Part shown: piece after piece, positions 8,605 to 16,938 of the stretch
Layout: every line of letters begins with the position of its first letter
Position numbering within the stretch: the stretch's first letter is position 1
Source: Streptomyces sedi
GTDB taxonomy: Bacteria > Actinomycetota > Actinomycetes > Streptomycetales > Streptomycetaceae
DNA: 64,000 nt
Direction: 5' to 3'
Assembly: GCF_006335015.1 (NCBI RefSeq)
Contig: NZ_VDGT01000002.1
Span: 62,001-126,000, forward strand
The notes under the pieces: generated by a model
Told to the model about the DNA's origin: nothing
Database searches by the model: none
What the model saw: only the letters and a program-made list of their open reading frames with translations
Translations under genes and position numbers: made by a program

Positions 8605-9795
8605 GTGCGGATGAGCTGGCTCACCGATGCGGTGAGCGACCGGAGGGGGCCGGTGCGGCTGGTGCCCGCGCTGCTCGCCCCCGGCTGCCTGCTGCTGGTC
8701 GGCAGCGGCGAACCGACCGCGGCCGACTGGGCGTTCGCCCTGGTCGCCGCCCTCGTTCTCCTTCCCGGCGGCTGGTTTCCGCTGTCGGTGGTCCTTGTCG
8801 AGGCCGCGCTGGTCGTCGCTGTCGGCGCCGTGGCGGAGGTCCCGCCCGCCGTCGTGAAGGTGGCGGCCTGCCTCGCCCTGGTCGAGCTCGCCGCCCGCCG
8901 CCCGCCCAGGGCCGCGCTGCTCGGCGGTGCGGCCCTGTCGCTGGCCTACCTGGTGGTGTACCTGGAGTGCGAGAAGTACGCGGACGCCGTGGGGATCGGC
9001 TACCTGCTGGTGGTCCTGGTCGCCGCGCCGCTGCTGCTGGGGTGGTGGCTCTCCGCCCTCAGTCAGAACCTGGCCCAGGCGCAGGCCAGGGCGCGCGACG
9101 CCGAGGAGCGCAGGGAACTGGCCGCCCTCGGCGCGCGGTTGGCCGAACGCGCCGAGCTGGCACGGGAGGTGCACGACCTGGTCGCCCACCACGTCGCCTC
9201 GATGGCGTTGCGCGCCGGGGTGGCCAGGGAGGTGTTGCCCGATCTCGACCCGCGGGTGCGCACCGTGCTGGACGACGTGCACGGCTCGGCCACCACCGCG
9301 CTCGTCGACCTGCGTCGCCTGGTCGCCGTGCTCCGCGACCCTGCCTCGGTCACCGACCCGACCCGCTCGCTGCTGGTCGAGCCGGCCGAACTCCCCGCCG
9401 CCCTCGCCTCGGTGGTGGAACGCTCCGGCCGCAACGGCCTGGTGCTGGAGAGCCGGATCGATCCCGAGGTGGCCGGGCTGGACGCGCTGCGCGGGCTCGC
9501 GGTGCTGCGGATCGTGCAGGAGGGGCTGACCAACGTCGCCAAGCACGCGGGGGTCGGTGCCCGTGCACGGGTCTCGGTGGCGCTCGCCGACGGCGTTGTC
9601 CGCGTCGAGATCAGCGACGGAGGGGACGGCGCTCCGGCGCCCGAACGGCTGCTGGTCGACTCCGGCTACGGCATCGAGGGGCTGCGTGAACGCGTCACGC
9701 TGCTCGGCGGTACCGTCACCGCCGGACCCGAGGGCCGGGGCTGGCGGCTGAGCGCGACGGTGCCGACCGACGCCGCCCGGGCGACGAGGAGGTGA
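8605..9795 (+). CDS. NarL-type sensor histidine kinase
   Basis: Membrane sensor kinase of 396 residues. The first 150 residues contain four to five hydrophobic helices and little extracellular sequence, so the signal is probably sensed within or near the membrane. The HisKA_3 dimerisation helix has AREVHDLVAHHVASMALR at about 195, with the phospho-acceptor His. The ATPase domain has the N-box-like EGLTNVAKHAG and the G-box GYGIEGLRERV. The gene lies three bases before a LuxR-type response regulator, forming a cognate pair. The start may be GTG at 8605 or ATG two codons later; neither has a clear ribosome site, so a leaderless transcript is possible. The stimulus and target are unknown. Confidence 0.9.
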   Translation: MRMSWLTDAVSDRRGPVRLVPALLAPGCLLLVGSGEPTAADWAFALVAALVLLPGGWFPLSVVLVEAALVVAVGAVAEVPPAVVKVAACLALVELAARRPPRAALLGGAALSLAYLVVYLECEKYADAVGIGYLLVVLVAAPLLLGWWLSALSQNLAQAQARARDAEERRELAALGARLAERAELAREVHDLVAHHVASMALRAGVAREVLPDLDPRVRTVLDDVHGSATTALVDLRRLVAVLRDPASVTDPTRSLLVEPAELPAALASVVERSGRNGLVLESRIDPEVAGLDALRGLAVLRIVQEGLTNVAKHAGVGARARVSVALADGVVRVEISDGGDGAPAPERLLVDSGYGIEGLRERVTLLGGTVTAGPEGRGWRLSATVPTDAARATRR

Positions 9796-9798
9796 ACC

Positions 9799-10443
9799 GT
9801 GCCGACCCGCGTGCTGCTGGTCGACGACCAGCAACTGGTCCGCGCCGGACTGCGGATGCTCTGCGACTCCACCGAGGACATCCGGGTGGTCGGCGAGGCG
9901 GCTGACGGCGAGGAGGCCGTGCGGCTGGTCGCCGCGACGGTCCCCGACGTGGTGTTGATGGACCTGCGGATGCCGGGGGTGGACGGCACCACCGCCACGG
10001 CCCGGATGCTCGCCGACCGGCCGGAGACCAGGGTCGTCGTGCTGACCACCTTCGACGACGACGACCATCTCTACCCGGCGCTCGCCGCCGGGGCCTGCGG
10101 CTTTCTGGCGAAGGACGCGACGCCTGCCGAACTGCTGGACGCGGTCCGCCAGGCGGCGGCCGGCGGCAGCCCGTTCAGCGGGCCGGTGCTGGCGCGGCTG
10201 GTGAGCCAGGCGACGAGCGCGTGGTCCGCGGAGCGCTCGCCGGAGCCACCCCCGCTGACGGCCCGCGAGCGCGAGGTGCTGGCCTTCGTCGGCGCGGGGC
10301 TGAGCAACGCGGAGATCGCCGACCGGATGCGGGTCGGCATGACCACGGTGAAGACCCATGTCGGCAGCCTGATGCGGAAGACGGCCAGCCCCAGCCGGGT
10401 CCGGTTGGCGATCTTCGCCATCCACCACGGTCTGGCGGGCTGA
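9799..10443 (+). CDS. LuxR/NarL-family response regulator
   Basis: Response regulator of 214 residues paired with the upstream kinase. The receiver domain (1-120) has the acidic pocket LLVDDQQLVRAG, the phospho-acceptor in VLMDLRMPGVDG and the conserved Lys in GFLAKDATPAE. The LuxR-type DNA-binding domain (about 150-210) has LTAREREVLAFVGAGLSNAE and the recognition helix MTTVKTHVGSLMRKT. The GTG start at 9799 follows GAGGAGGTGAACC. No adjacent transporter suggests a target; the convergent PhyH-type gene is not an obvious one. Confidence 0.93.
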   Translation: MPTRVLLVDDQQLVRAGLRMLCDSTEDIRVVGEAADGEEAVRLVAATVPDVVLMDLRMPGVDGTTATARMLADRPETRVVVLTTFDDDDHLYPALAAGACGFLAKDATPAELLDAVRQAAAGGSPFSGPVLARLVSQATSAWSAERSPEPPPLTAREREVLAFVGAGLSNAEIADRMRVGMTTVKTHVGSLMRKTASPSRVRLAIFAIHHGLAG

Positions 10444-10484
10444 GCCCGGGGCACCGCGGGCGTGCCTCGGCGGTGCGGCGCGGC

Positions 10485-11291
10485 TCAGTGGCCGAGGCCG
10501 AGGCCCAGCCGGACCGCCGCCTCCACCGGGGAGTAGCAGCCGTCCGCCCGCGCCAACTGGAGCGGCGCCACCGGCTCCAACGGCGGCTGGGCGATGATCC
10601 TCGGTCGGCTGCCACGGTGCGGCTGGGCCGCGTGCACCAGGAAGGGGTGGCAGAGATACACGTCGCCCGCCCGCCCCGTCGCCAGGACCTCCGGGCGGTC
10701 CTCCGCGTTCAGCCGGCCGGCCTCGTCCATCGCCCGGCACAGCTCGAAGAGCTCCCGCCCCTTCTCCCCGGCATCCGACAGGAACGTCGGCACGTCGCGG
10801 TGCGAGCCGACCTTGATCCGGGTTGGCGCGTCCTCCTCGTCGACGTCGGTGAAGAGGAAGAGCAGCAGCAGGGCCCGGCCGCGCGAACGCAGATTGACCC
10901 GGTACTCGGCGCCTTCGGCCCCGCCGGCGAAGCTGGCGTCGAGATGCCAACCCGCGTCGCTCGGCTCGTCCCGATGGGGAAAGCGGATCGGGAAGCTCCC
11001 CAGGCCCAGCCGGGGCAACCATCTGCCCGCACCCACCAGTTGGTCGAACGCCCCCCGCAGCCGCTCCGTGTTGGCCGCCTGCCGGAACGGCTCCGCCCCC
11101 GATCCCTCGATCCGGATCAGTGGTCCCGGCCAACTGGACGGATCGTTCGGGTCGACCCCCGCCATCCGCCACAGCTCCGCTTGCCCCGCCTCCGCCACGG
11201 ACCGGGGGAACGCCTCCGGCACCCGTACGAAGCCGTCGCGCACGAAGCCCTCGACCTGGTCCTGGGTCAGTGTGTCGTGTGGGTTGGCCAT
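10485..11291 (-). CDS. Phytanoyl-CoA dioxygenase (PhyH) family non-haem iron oxygenase
   Basis: Predicted Fe(II)/2-oxoglutarate-dependent oxygenase of 268 residues. The iron ligands are visible as GWHLDASF (the HxD pair, about residue 120) and HPFLVHAAQPHRG (distal His, about 220), followed by SRPRII with the Arg that would hold 2-oxoglutarate. The start was set at the ATG at 11291 (MANPHDTLTQDQV), where PhyH homology begins; the open frame continues upstream without further similarity. The gene diverges from the galactonate regulator, so a role in sugar-acid or glycoconjugate metabolism is possible. PhyH proteins act on very varied substrates, and none can be assigned here. Confidence 0.82.
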   Translation of the reverse strand: MANPHDTLTQDQVEGFVRDGFVRVPEAFPRSVAEAGQAELWRMAGVDPNDPSSWPGPLIRIEGSGAEPFRQAANTERLRGAFDQLVGAGRWLPRLGLGSFPIRFPHRDEPSDAGWHLDASFAGGAEGAEYRVNLRSRGRALLLLFLFTDVDEEDAPTRIKVGSHRDVPTFLSDAGEKGRELFELCRAMDEAGRLNAEDRPEVLATGRAGDVYLCHPFLVHAAQPHRGSRPRIIAQPPLEPVAPLQLARADGCYSPVEAAVRLGLGLGH

Positions 11292-11452
11292 GGGCGTCGA
11301 TGCTGAGGCACGAGCGCTCGGCGGGGCAATACCTTTTGGTCCCGCGCTCCGGTGTGGGCAACCCCAGGGCACGGCGCACGCTCGGGAGAACGCGCCGCAC
11401 CCACCGCACGAGCCTGCGCGTCCTCCGGCGTCCCGTCTCCCGACACCCAGGA

Positions 11453-11503
11453 AACTCATTAATTAGTAAGAATTGTTGACAGGGGGCAGGAGACGAAGCA
11501 GGC
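11453..11503 (+). promoter_or_regulatory. Operator-like palindrome and promoter of the dgo cluster
   Basis: A near-perfect 14-bp palindrome ACTCATTAATTAGT (11453-11466) sits in an AT-rich island. It is followed by a -35 TTGACA (11475-11480), a 17-bp spacer and a CAGGCT -10 (11498-11503). The palindrome just upstream of the -35, also between divergent genes, is a good candidate site for the GntR/FadR-type regulator encoded next. Confidence 0.6.
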
Positions 11504-11544
11504 TGGTGCGCGGACGGGGGACGACGATCGGGGGGAGGCGGGCC

Positions 11545-12270
11545 ATGGAGCCCTACGCCTCCCGAGGTGTCCACGGCCAGACCGTCGAGGTGCTGGCCCA
11601 CCGGCTGCTGGGCGGGGAGTGGCCGGAGGGCGGCACGCTCGACCTGGTCGCCCTCCAGACCGAGTTGGACGTCAGCCTCACCGCGCTGCGGGAATCGCTC
11701 AAGGTCCTCGCGGCCAAGGGGCTGGTCGACGCCCGGCAACGTCGGGGGACCTTCGTCCGGCCGCGGTCCCAGTGGAATCTGCTCGACCCGGACGTGATCC
11801 GCTGGCGGCTCGCCGCCGCGCCGGCCGACGGGGGAGCCGGCGCGGCCCTCCACCGGGACCTCGGTGAGGTCCGCGCCATCGTGGAACCCGCCGCCGCCCG
11901 GCTGGCCGCCGAGCGCCGCGACCCCGACGACCTCGCCGCGCTGGACGACTCCCTCGCCGCGATGGGACGCGCCACCTCGCCCGCCGAGGCCGCAGCGGCC
12001 GATGTGGCCTTCCACCGGGCGCTGTTGGCGGCCACCCACAACGAACTGCTGGTCCGCATGGAGCTCGTCATCGAGTCGGGACTCGAACGCCGCGACCTGC
12101 TCGTGCACAGCTCCGCCTCCGCCGGCGACCCGGTACCCCACCACGAGGCCGTCCTCTCGGCGGTGCGGGCGGGCGACCCCGCCGGCGCCGAGGCGCTGAT
12201 GCGCGCGCTGCTCGACCAGGCGGCCCGCGACCTCGACCTCGCCAGCCGACCGGAACAGGACCGGCCCTAG
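11545..12270 (+). CDS. dgoR: FadR-subfamily GntR regulator of galactonate catabolism (DgoR-like)
   Basis: Regulator of 241 residues. The N-terminal GntR winged helix-turn-helix (about 10-75) has LDLVALQTELDVSLTALRES as the turn and recognition region and the wing ARQRRGTFVRPR. The C-terminal FCD domain (about 95-225) is all-helical, with LHRDLGEVRAIVEPAAARLA, the buried FHRALLAATHN and PHHEAVLSAV. Those His residues normally line the ligand and metal pocket. The ATG at 11545 has a purine-rich ribosome site. The position before dgoD, dgoA and dgoK indicates control by galactonate or a pathway intermediate. The symbol rests on context and on resemblance to DgoR-type FadR regulators. Confidence 0.85.
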   Translation: MEPYASRGVHGQTVEVLAHRLLGGEWPEGGTLDLVALQTELDVSLTALRESLKVLAAKGLVDARQRRGTFVRPRSQWNLLDPDVIRWRLAAAPADGGAGAALHRDLGEVRAIVEPAAARLAAERRDPDDLAALDDSLAAMGRATSPAEAAAADVAFHRALLAATHNELLVRMELVIESGLERRDLLVHSSASAGDPVPHHEAVLSAVRAGDPAGAEALMRALLDQAARDLDLASRPEQDRP

Positions 12271-12351
12271 CCTCCCTCGCGTCCCGCACCGTCCGACGCG
12301 GGCCGCACACCACGCACCCACCGCACGGAAAGCACGCACGAGGCACCGCAC

Positions 12352-13497
12352 ATGAAGATCACCCGCATCGAGACGTTCCTCCTCCCGCCGCGCTGGCTCT
12401 TCTGCCGTGTCGAGACCGACGAGGGCATCGTCGGATGGGGCGAACCCGTCGTGGAGGGCCGCGCCGAAGTGGTCCGCGCCGCCGTCGACGTGCTCGCCGA
12501 GTACCTCGTCGGGCGCGACCCGCTGCGCGTCGAGGACCACTGGCAGGTGCTCACCAAGGGCGGCTTCTACCGGGGTGGGCCGGTGCTCTCCAGCGCCGTC
12601 GCCGGGCTCGACCAAGCGCTGTGGGACATCGCGGGCAAGCACTACGGGGCGCCCGTGCACGCCCTGCTCGGCGGCCCGGTGCGGGACCGCGCCCGGGTCT
12701 ACGCCTGGGTTGGCGGGGACGACCCCGGCGAACTCGCCGAGCAGATCGCCGCCCAGGTGGACGCGGGCTTCACGGCGGTGAAGATGAACGCCGCCGGCGT
12801 CACCCGCCCTCACGCCAGCGTCGCCGAGATCGAGGGCGCGGTGGCGCGGGTCGCCACGGCCAGGGAAGTCCTCGGCCCCGAGCGGGACATCGCGATCGAC
12901 TGCCACGGGCGCTTCAGCGCCGCCAGCTCCCGGCGGCTGCTGCACGAGATAGCCCCGCTGCACCCGCTCTTCGTGGAGGAGCCACTGCCGCCCGAGCAGA
13001 ACCACGTGCTGTCCGGGCTCGTCGAGGCGGGACCGGTGCCGATCGCCACCGGCGAGCGGATCTACGACCGCTCGGGCTTCCTTGCCGTGCTCCGGTCCGG
13101 GGTGGCCGTCGTCCAACCCGACCTCTCCCACGCCGGCGGGATCTCCGAGGTGCGCCGCATCGCCTCCCTCGCCGAGACCTTCGGCGCCCACCTGGCGCCG
13201 CACTGCCCGCTCGGCCCCATCTCCCTGGCGGCCAGCCTCCAGGTGGTCTTCGCCACACCGAACTTCCTGATCCAGGAGCAGAGTCTGGGCATCCACTACA
13301 ACCGCGAGGCCGACCTGCTCTCGTACGTCCTCGACACCGAGCCCTTCCGTTTCGTCGACGGCCACGCCACCCGCACCGAGCTGCCCGGGCTCGGTGTCAC
13401 GGTCGACGAGGCGGCCGTTCGGGAGGCCGACCGCGCGGGGCACAGCTGGCGCAACCCGGTCTGGCGCCACCCCGACGGCGGCTTCGCAGAGTGGTGA
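12352..13497 (+). CDS. dgoD: D-galactonate dehydratase
   Basis: Enolase-superfamily dehydratase converting D-galactonate to 2-keto-3-deoxygalactonate, 381 residues, about the length of the Escherichia coli enzyme. The N-terminal capping domain opens with MKITRIETFLLPPRW and has the YRGGPV segment. The barrel shows all the expected metal and catalytic positions: Asp and His in AIDCHGRFS, Glu in LFVEEPLPPEQ, Glu in ATGERIY, Asp in VQPDLSHAGG, and the general-base His in LAPHCPLGPI. The C-terminus WRNPVWRHPDGGFAEW matches the DgoD ending. It is followed by the aldolase and kinase of the same pathway. This is one of the firmest assignments in the window. Confidence 0.95.
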   Translation: MKITRIETFLLPPRWLFCRVETDEGIVGWGEPVVEGRAEVVRAAVDVLAEYLVGRDPLRVEDHWQVLTKGGFYRGGPVLSSAVAGLDQALWDIAGKHYGAPVHALLGGPVRDRARVYAWVGGDDPGELAEQIAAQVDAGFTAVKMNAAGVTRPHASVAEIEGAVARVATAREVLGPERDIAIDCHGRFSAASSRRLLHEIAPLHPLFVEEPLPPEQNHVLSGLVEAGPVPIATGERIYDRSGFLAVLRSGVAVVQPDLSHAGGISEVRRIASLAETFGAHLAPHCPLGPISLAASLQVVFATPNFLIQEQSLGIHYNREADLLSYVLDTEPFRFVDGHATRTELPGLGVTVDEAAVREADRAGHSWRNPVWRHPDGGFAEW

Positions 13498-13585
13498 GAC
13501 GAGGAGCCCCCGGATCGCGGCCCACGGCGATCTGCGAGGCTTGTGCCCAGGACACCGGCCCGTGACCTCCGAAGAAGGCTGAACG

Positions 13586-14218
13586 ATGAACCTGCTGGAA
13601 TCGCTGCGCGCCAGGCGACTGCTGGCGATCGTGCGCGGCTCCGACCCGGACGCCTCACTGCGCGCGGTGCGCACCCTGGTCAGCCAGGGCGTGAGTCTGG
13701 TCGAGATCTCCCTGAGTGGCCGCGACGCCCTGGAGGTCATCGCCGCCGCCCGCGCCGAGCTGGGCCCGGACGCCCCGCTGGGCGCCGGCACCGTGCTCAC
13801 GGCGGAGGACGCCACGGCCGCCCACGCGGCGGGTGCCGACTTCCTCGTGACCCCGGGGCTCGGCGCCGGACTCGACGAGGCCCGCCGCCTCGGCCTGCCC
13901 ACCCTGGCCGGGGCGTTGACGCCCAGCGAGATCATCGCCGCCCGCAGCGCGGGCGCCACGGCGATCAAGATCTTCCCCGCGGACGCGATGGGCGGCCCGC
14001 GCTATCTGCGTGCGCTGCGGGGACCGTTCCCCGATCTGCCCCTGGTCCCGGTCGGCGGGGTGGACGCCGAGGCGGCCAGGGCCTATCTGGAGGCGGGAGC
14101 GGTCGCGGTCGGCGTCGGCTCACCGCTGCTGGGGGACGCGGCCGACGGGGGAGCGCTCGACTCCCTGGCCGAGCGGGCCGGGGCCTATCTGCGGCTGACC
14201 GAGGAGGCGTCGTCATGA
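13586..14218 (+). CDS. dgoA: 2-dehydro-3-deoxy-6-phosphogalactonate aldolase (KDPGal/KDPG aldolase)
   Basis: Class I aldolase of 210 residues that splits 2-keto-3-deoxy-6-phosphogalactonate to pyruvate and glyceraldehyde 3-phosphate. The KDPG-aldolase barrel is complete. It has LAIVRG near the start, VSLVEISLSG with the catalytic Glu, GAGTVLTAEDA, DFLVTPGLG, and the Schiff-base Lys in ATAIKIFPADAMGG. The phosphate-binding GGV and GVGSPL segments follow. Its stop overlaps the kinase start (ATGA at 14215). DgoA and Eda-type aldolases cannot be separated with certainty from sequence; the choice rests on the neighbouring galactonate dehydratase. Confidence 0.92.
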   Translation: MNLLESLRARRLLAIVRGSDPDASLRAVRTLVSQGVSLVEISLSGRDALEVIAAARAELGPDAPLGAGTVLTAEDATAAHAAGADFLVTPGLGAGLDEARRLGLPTLAGALTPSEIIAARSAGATAIKIFPADAMGGPRYLRALRGPFPDLPLVPVGGVDAEAARAYLEAGAVAVGVGSPLLGDAADGGALDSLAERAGAYLRLTEEASS

Positions 14219-15183
14219 GCGAGACTCCCGAGGTCGTGGTCTGCGGCGAGGCGATGAGCCTGCTACTGGCCGAGCCAGGCGTGCCGCTGGAGCACGCCAC
14301 CGTCTTCCGGCGCTCCATCGCGGGCGCCGAGAGCAATGTCGCGGCGGGGCTCGCCAGGCTGGGCCACCGCAGTCGCTGGCTGGGCCGGGTCGGCGACGAC
14401 CCGGCCGGGCGGGCCGTGTTGGCGAAGCTGCGTTCCGACGGCATCGACACCTCCTACGCGGTCGTGGACTCCTCGGCGCACACCGGGATGCTGGTCAGGG
14501 ACAGCCATCCGGCGCGCGCCATCGACGTGCAGTACTACCGGGCCGACTCCGCGGCCTCCCGTATGACGCCGGACGAGGTGGGCCCGGAGGCGCTCGCCGG
14601 GGCCCGGCTGCTGCACGTCACGGGGATCACCCCGATGCTCTCCGAGTCCACCCGCGCCGCGACGGAGCGACTCTTCGACCTGGCGGCCGAGGCGGGGGCG
14701 TTGGTCTCCTTCGACCCCAACATCCGGCTCAAGGTGGGCCCCGCCGAGCGGTGGCGCGAGGTCGTCGGCCCGCTGATGGCCCGCGCCGACCTCGTACTGA
14801 CCGGCGAGGACGAGCTGGAGCTGCTGTGCGCCGACGAGACGCCGGAGGCCGCCGTGGAGCGGCTGCTGGCGACGGGGGCTCGGGCCGTGGTGATCAAGCA
14901 CCGCGACAAGTCGGCCAGCTGCCGCACGGCCGAAGGCGCGTGGCGCCAGTCGGCGTTCACCGTGCCGGTGGTCGATCCGGTAGGAGCGGGTGACGCCTTC
15001 GCCACGGGCTTTCTCGCCGGTTGGCTGGCCGAGCTGCCCCCGCGCCGCGCGCTCGAACAGGGCGCCGCGACCGCCGCGTTGGTGGTGCAGTGCGCCAACG
15101 ACACGGACGGGCTGCCGGATCGGCCGGGACTGGAGAGGGCACTGCTGTCCTTCACCCAGGACACCGAGGCCGTCAACCGCTGA
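14215..15183 (+). CDS. dgoK: PfkB-family 2-keto-3-deoxygalactonate/gluconate kinase
   Basis: Ribokinase-family sugar kinase of 322 residues. It phosphorylates the 2-keto-3-deoxy sugar acid made by the dehydratase and feeds the aldolase. The N-terminal signature GAESNVAAGLARLGHRSRW and the C-terminal PfkB motif DPVGAGDAFATGFLAG, with the catalytic Asp and anion hole, are both intact. DPNIRLKVG and VLTGEDELELL are typical of KDG kinases. Escherichia coli DgoK belongs to a different fold, so this is a functional replacement and the symbol denotes role only. It is translationally coupled to dgoA. No galactonate permease is present in the cluster. Confidence 0.88.
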   Translation: MSETPEVVVCGEAMSLLLAEPGVPLEHATVFRRSIAGAESNVAAGLARLGHRSRWLGRVGDDPAGRAVLAKLRSDGIDTSYAVVDSSAHTGMLVRDSHPARAIDVQYYRADSAASRMTPDEVGPEALAGARLLHVTGITPMLSESTRAATERLFDLAAEAGALVSFDPNIRLKVGPAERWREVVGPLMARADLVLTGEDELELLCADETPEAAVERLLATGARAVVIKHRDKSASCRTAEGAWRQSAFTVPVVDPVGAGDAFATGFLAGWLAELPPRRALEQGAATAALVVQCANDTDGLPDRPGLERALLSFTQDTEAVNR

Positions 15184-15214
15184 CCGTCGGCCGCGCCTGG
15201 CCGCCGCTGCTCGC

Positions 15215-15883
15215 TCATCCCCCGGCTCCCCCCTGGGCTTCGACGTCCGCGCGCCCCTCCGCCGCCCCCTCGGGGGTGTCGGGGGCGCGCAGACCGTCGA
15301 GGGCGGTGCGCACCACGACATCGACGTACTCCCCGGTCAGCGGGCCGTCCCGGTGGAGCCAGCGGTTGCGCACGGGACCCCAGATCATCTCCACCGCGAC
15401 ATCGAGGTCCAGCTCGGGGGAGAGTTGGCCCGCCTCCTGGGCGCTCCGCAGCCGCCGGCGCTTGACCTCGCGGATCGGCTCATCGAGCCGCTGCTGGTAG
15501 TCGGCGGCCAGCTCCGGATTGACCAGGACCTCGACCGTGAGCGCCCGCATCGGCTCGCTGTACCGGGGGTCGTTCAACTCGTCGGCCGTGGCGCGGAGCA
15601 CGGCCCTGAGGTCGGACTCCAGGTCCCCCGTGTCGGGCAGCTCGCCGGGGCCGCCCTCGGGGCCCTCGGAGAGTGAGAGCAGGGCGTCGAAGAGCACCGC
15701 GCCCTTCGAGGGCCACCAGCGGTAGATCGTCTGCTTGCCCGCGCCGGCTCGGGACGCTATCCCCTCGACGCTCAGCTTCGCGTAGCCGACCTCGCCGACC
15801 AGCTCCAGCGCGGCGTTGAGGATCGCCTTGCGCGTGGCCTCGTTGCGGCGGGCGTTGTCCGGTGCTCTGCGTGGCGGAGTCAT
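15215..15883 (-). CDS. TetR-family repressor
   Basis: Regulator of 222 residues. The N-terminal TetR helix-turn-helix (about 12-60) has RKAILNAALELVGEVGYAKL, then VEGIASRAGAGKQTIYRWWP, including the conserved recognition helix. The rest is the helical ligand and dimer domain; VEMIWGPVRNRWLHRDGPLT is typical of the TetR_C_11 type. The start at 15883 (MTPPRRAP) is preferred; an upstream ATG at 15901 would add six residues. It diverges from an SDR gene, and the intergenic region has two matching dyads, so it probably represses both genes. The inducer is unknown, likely a substrate or product of the dehydrogenase. Confidence 0.9.
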   Translation of the reverse strand: MTPPRRAPDNARRNEATRKAILNAALELVGEVGYAKLSVEGIASRAGAGKQTIYRWWPSKGAVLFDALLSLSEGPEGGPGELPDTGDLESDLRAVLRATADELNDPRYSEPMRALTVEVLVNPELAADYQQRLDEPIREVKRRRLRSAQEAGQLSPELDLDVAVEMIWGPVRNRWLHRDGPLTGEYVDVVVRTALDGLRAPDTPEGAAEGRADVEAQGGAGG

Positions 15884-15910
15884 GCGGGCAGCATACCCCA
15901 TGGCGAGACG

Positions 15911-15923
15911 AGACGCACCGTCT
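15911..15923. promoter_or_regulatory. TetR operator candidate 1
   Basis: Dyad AGACG-CAC-CGTCT (perfect 5-bp arms, 3-bp spacer), touching the first base of the -35 element of the SDR promoter. It has the same half-site and spacing as the second copy at 15964-15980. Confidence 0.65.
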
Positions 15924-15951
15924 TGTTTTTGGCTCCGGGGGTGTGTATGGT
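15923..15951 (+). promoter_or_regulatory. Promoter of the SDR gene
   Basis: A -35 TTGTTT (15923-15928), a 17-bp spacer and a -10 TATGGT (15946-15951) lie about 60 bases before the SDR start codon. Operator 1 touches the -35, and operator 2 lies just past the -10 over the expected transcription start. Confidence 0.65.
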
Positions 15952-15963
15952 TCCGCGGTGAGT

Positions 15964-15980
15964 CGAGACGGGTCGTCTCG
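15964..15980. promoter_or_regulatory. TetR operator candidate 2
   Basis: Perfect dyad CGAGACG-GGT-CGTCTCG with 7-bp arms, located over the likely transcription start of the SDR gene. It shares AGACG-N3-CGTCT with operator 1. Confidence 0.7.
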
Positions 15981-16011
15981 TCTCGGTCGACTCTCGTCGA
16001 AAGGACGCGCC

Positions 16012-16938
16012 ATGACCACGACTTCGTCCCGCCCCTCCTCCTCCGTCCCCGCCTCGCACGCGACGGTCGCCGCGCGGGTCAGGGCCCAGCGGGAGGGCCG
16101 AGTGTGGCTGATCACCGGCGCCAGCAGAGGGCTCGGCCGCGCCTTCGCCGAGGTCGCGCTGGCCGCCGGCGACCGGGTGGTGGCCTTCTCCCGCACGGTC
16201 GGCGCCATGGACGGCCTGGCGACCGCCCACCGGGACCGGCTGCTGGCCTTCGCGCTGGACGTCACCGACCGCGCGGCTGTCTTCGCCGTAGTGGCCGAGG
16301 CCGTCGCCCACTACGGCCGGCTCGACATCGTGGTGAACAACGCGGGTTTCCTCACGATGGGCATGGTCGAGGAGTGCACCGAGGAGCAGGCCCGCGCTCA
16401 GTTCGATGTGAACTTCTTCGGAGCCCTCTGGGTGAGCCAGGCGGTCCTGCCCACCCTGCGGGCCCAACGCTCCGGTCATCTCGTGCAGATCTCCAGCGTC
16501 GGCGCGCTGGTGGGCCACCCCTCGACCGGGCTGTACGGCGCGAGCAAGGCCGCGTTGGAGGGGATGAGTGAGGCGCTGGCCGCGGAGGTCGCCGAGTTCG
16601 GGGTCAAGCTCACCATCGTGGAGCCGGGCGGGTACTGGACGGACCTCTACACCACGGGACTCGTCTCCGCCGAGCCCCGGCCTCAGTACGCCCCGCTTCG
16701 CGCGGAGTTGGAGCGCCGGTACGCCGAGGGGTCCGTGGACAGCCCTCCCGACCTGGCGGCGCGAGCCCTGCTCACCCTGGTGGACGCGGAGGATCCGCCG
16801 CTGCGGCTGTTGCTCGGCAGTCTGGTCTACGACCTCGCGTTCGACGTCTGCCGGGACCGCATGGACACCTGGGCGGCCTGGGAGGAGGTCAGCCGGGCCG
16901 CCGAGCGTGCCGTTCCCGCTCCGGCTCCGGCGCCGTGA
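16012..16938 (+). CDS. Short-chain dehydrogenase/reductase
   Basis: Classical NAD(P)-dependent SDR of 308 residues, including a short non-conserved N-terminal extension (about 25 residues). The cofactor motif TGASRGLGRAF is at about 35. NNAGF follows at about 110, then the catalytic Ser in ISSVGAL and YGASK with the catalytic Tyr and Lys at about 180. The segment VEPGGYWTDLY after the active site resembles uncharacterised SDRs induced with TetR partners. The ATG at 16012 follows AAGGA. The substrate is unknown, and control by the divergent TetR is strongly suggested by the operators. Confidence 0.88.
   Translation: MTTTSSRPSSSVPASHATVAARVRAQREGRVWLITGASRGLGRAFAEVALAAGDRVVAFSRTVGAMDGLATAHRDRLLAFALDVTDRAAVFAVVAEAVAHYGRLDIVVNNAGFLTMGMVEECTEEQARAQFDVNFFGALWVSQAVLPTLRAQRSGHLVQISSVGALVGHPSTGLYGASKAALEGMSEALAAEVAEFGVKLTIVEPGGYWTDLYTTGLVSAEPRPQYAPLRAELERRYAEGSVDSPPDLAARALLTLVDAEDPPLRLLLGSLVYDLAFDVCRDRMDTWAAWEEVSRAAERAVPAPAPAP

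Noticed and set aside
6655..13968. A 2437-codon open frame on the minus strand
   Set aside because: It runs antisense across several clear genes (MFS, two-component pair, dgo cluster). It is the usual shadow of G/C-biased codons, with Arg/Gly/Ala-rich nonsense and no domain.
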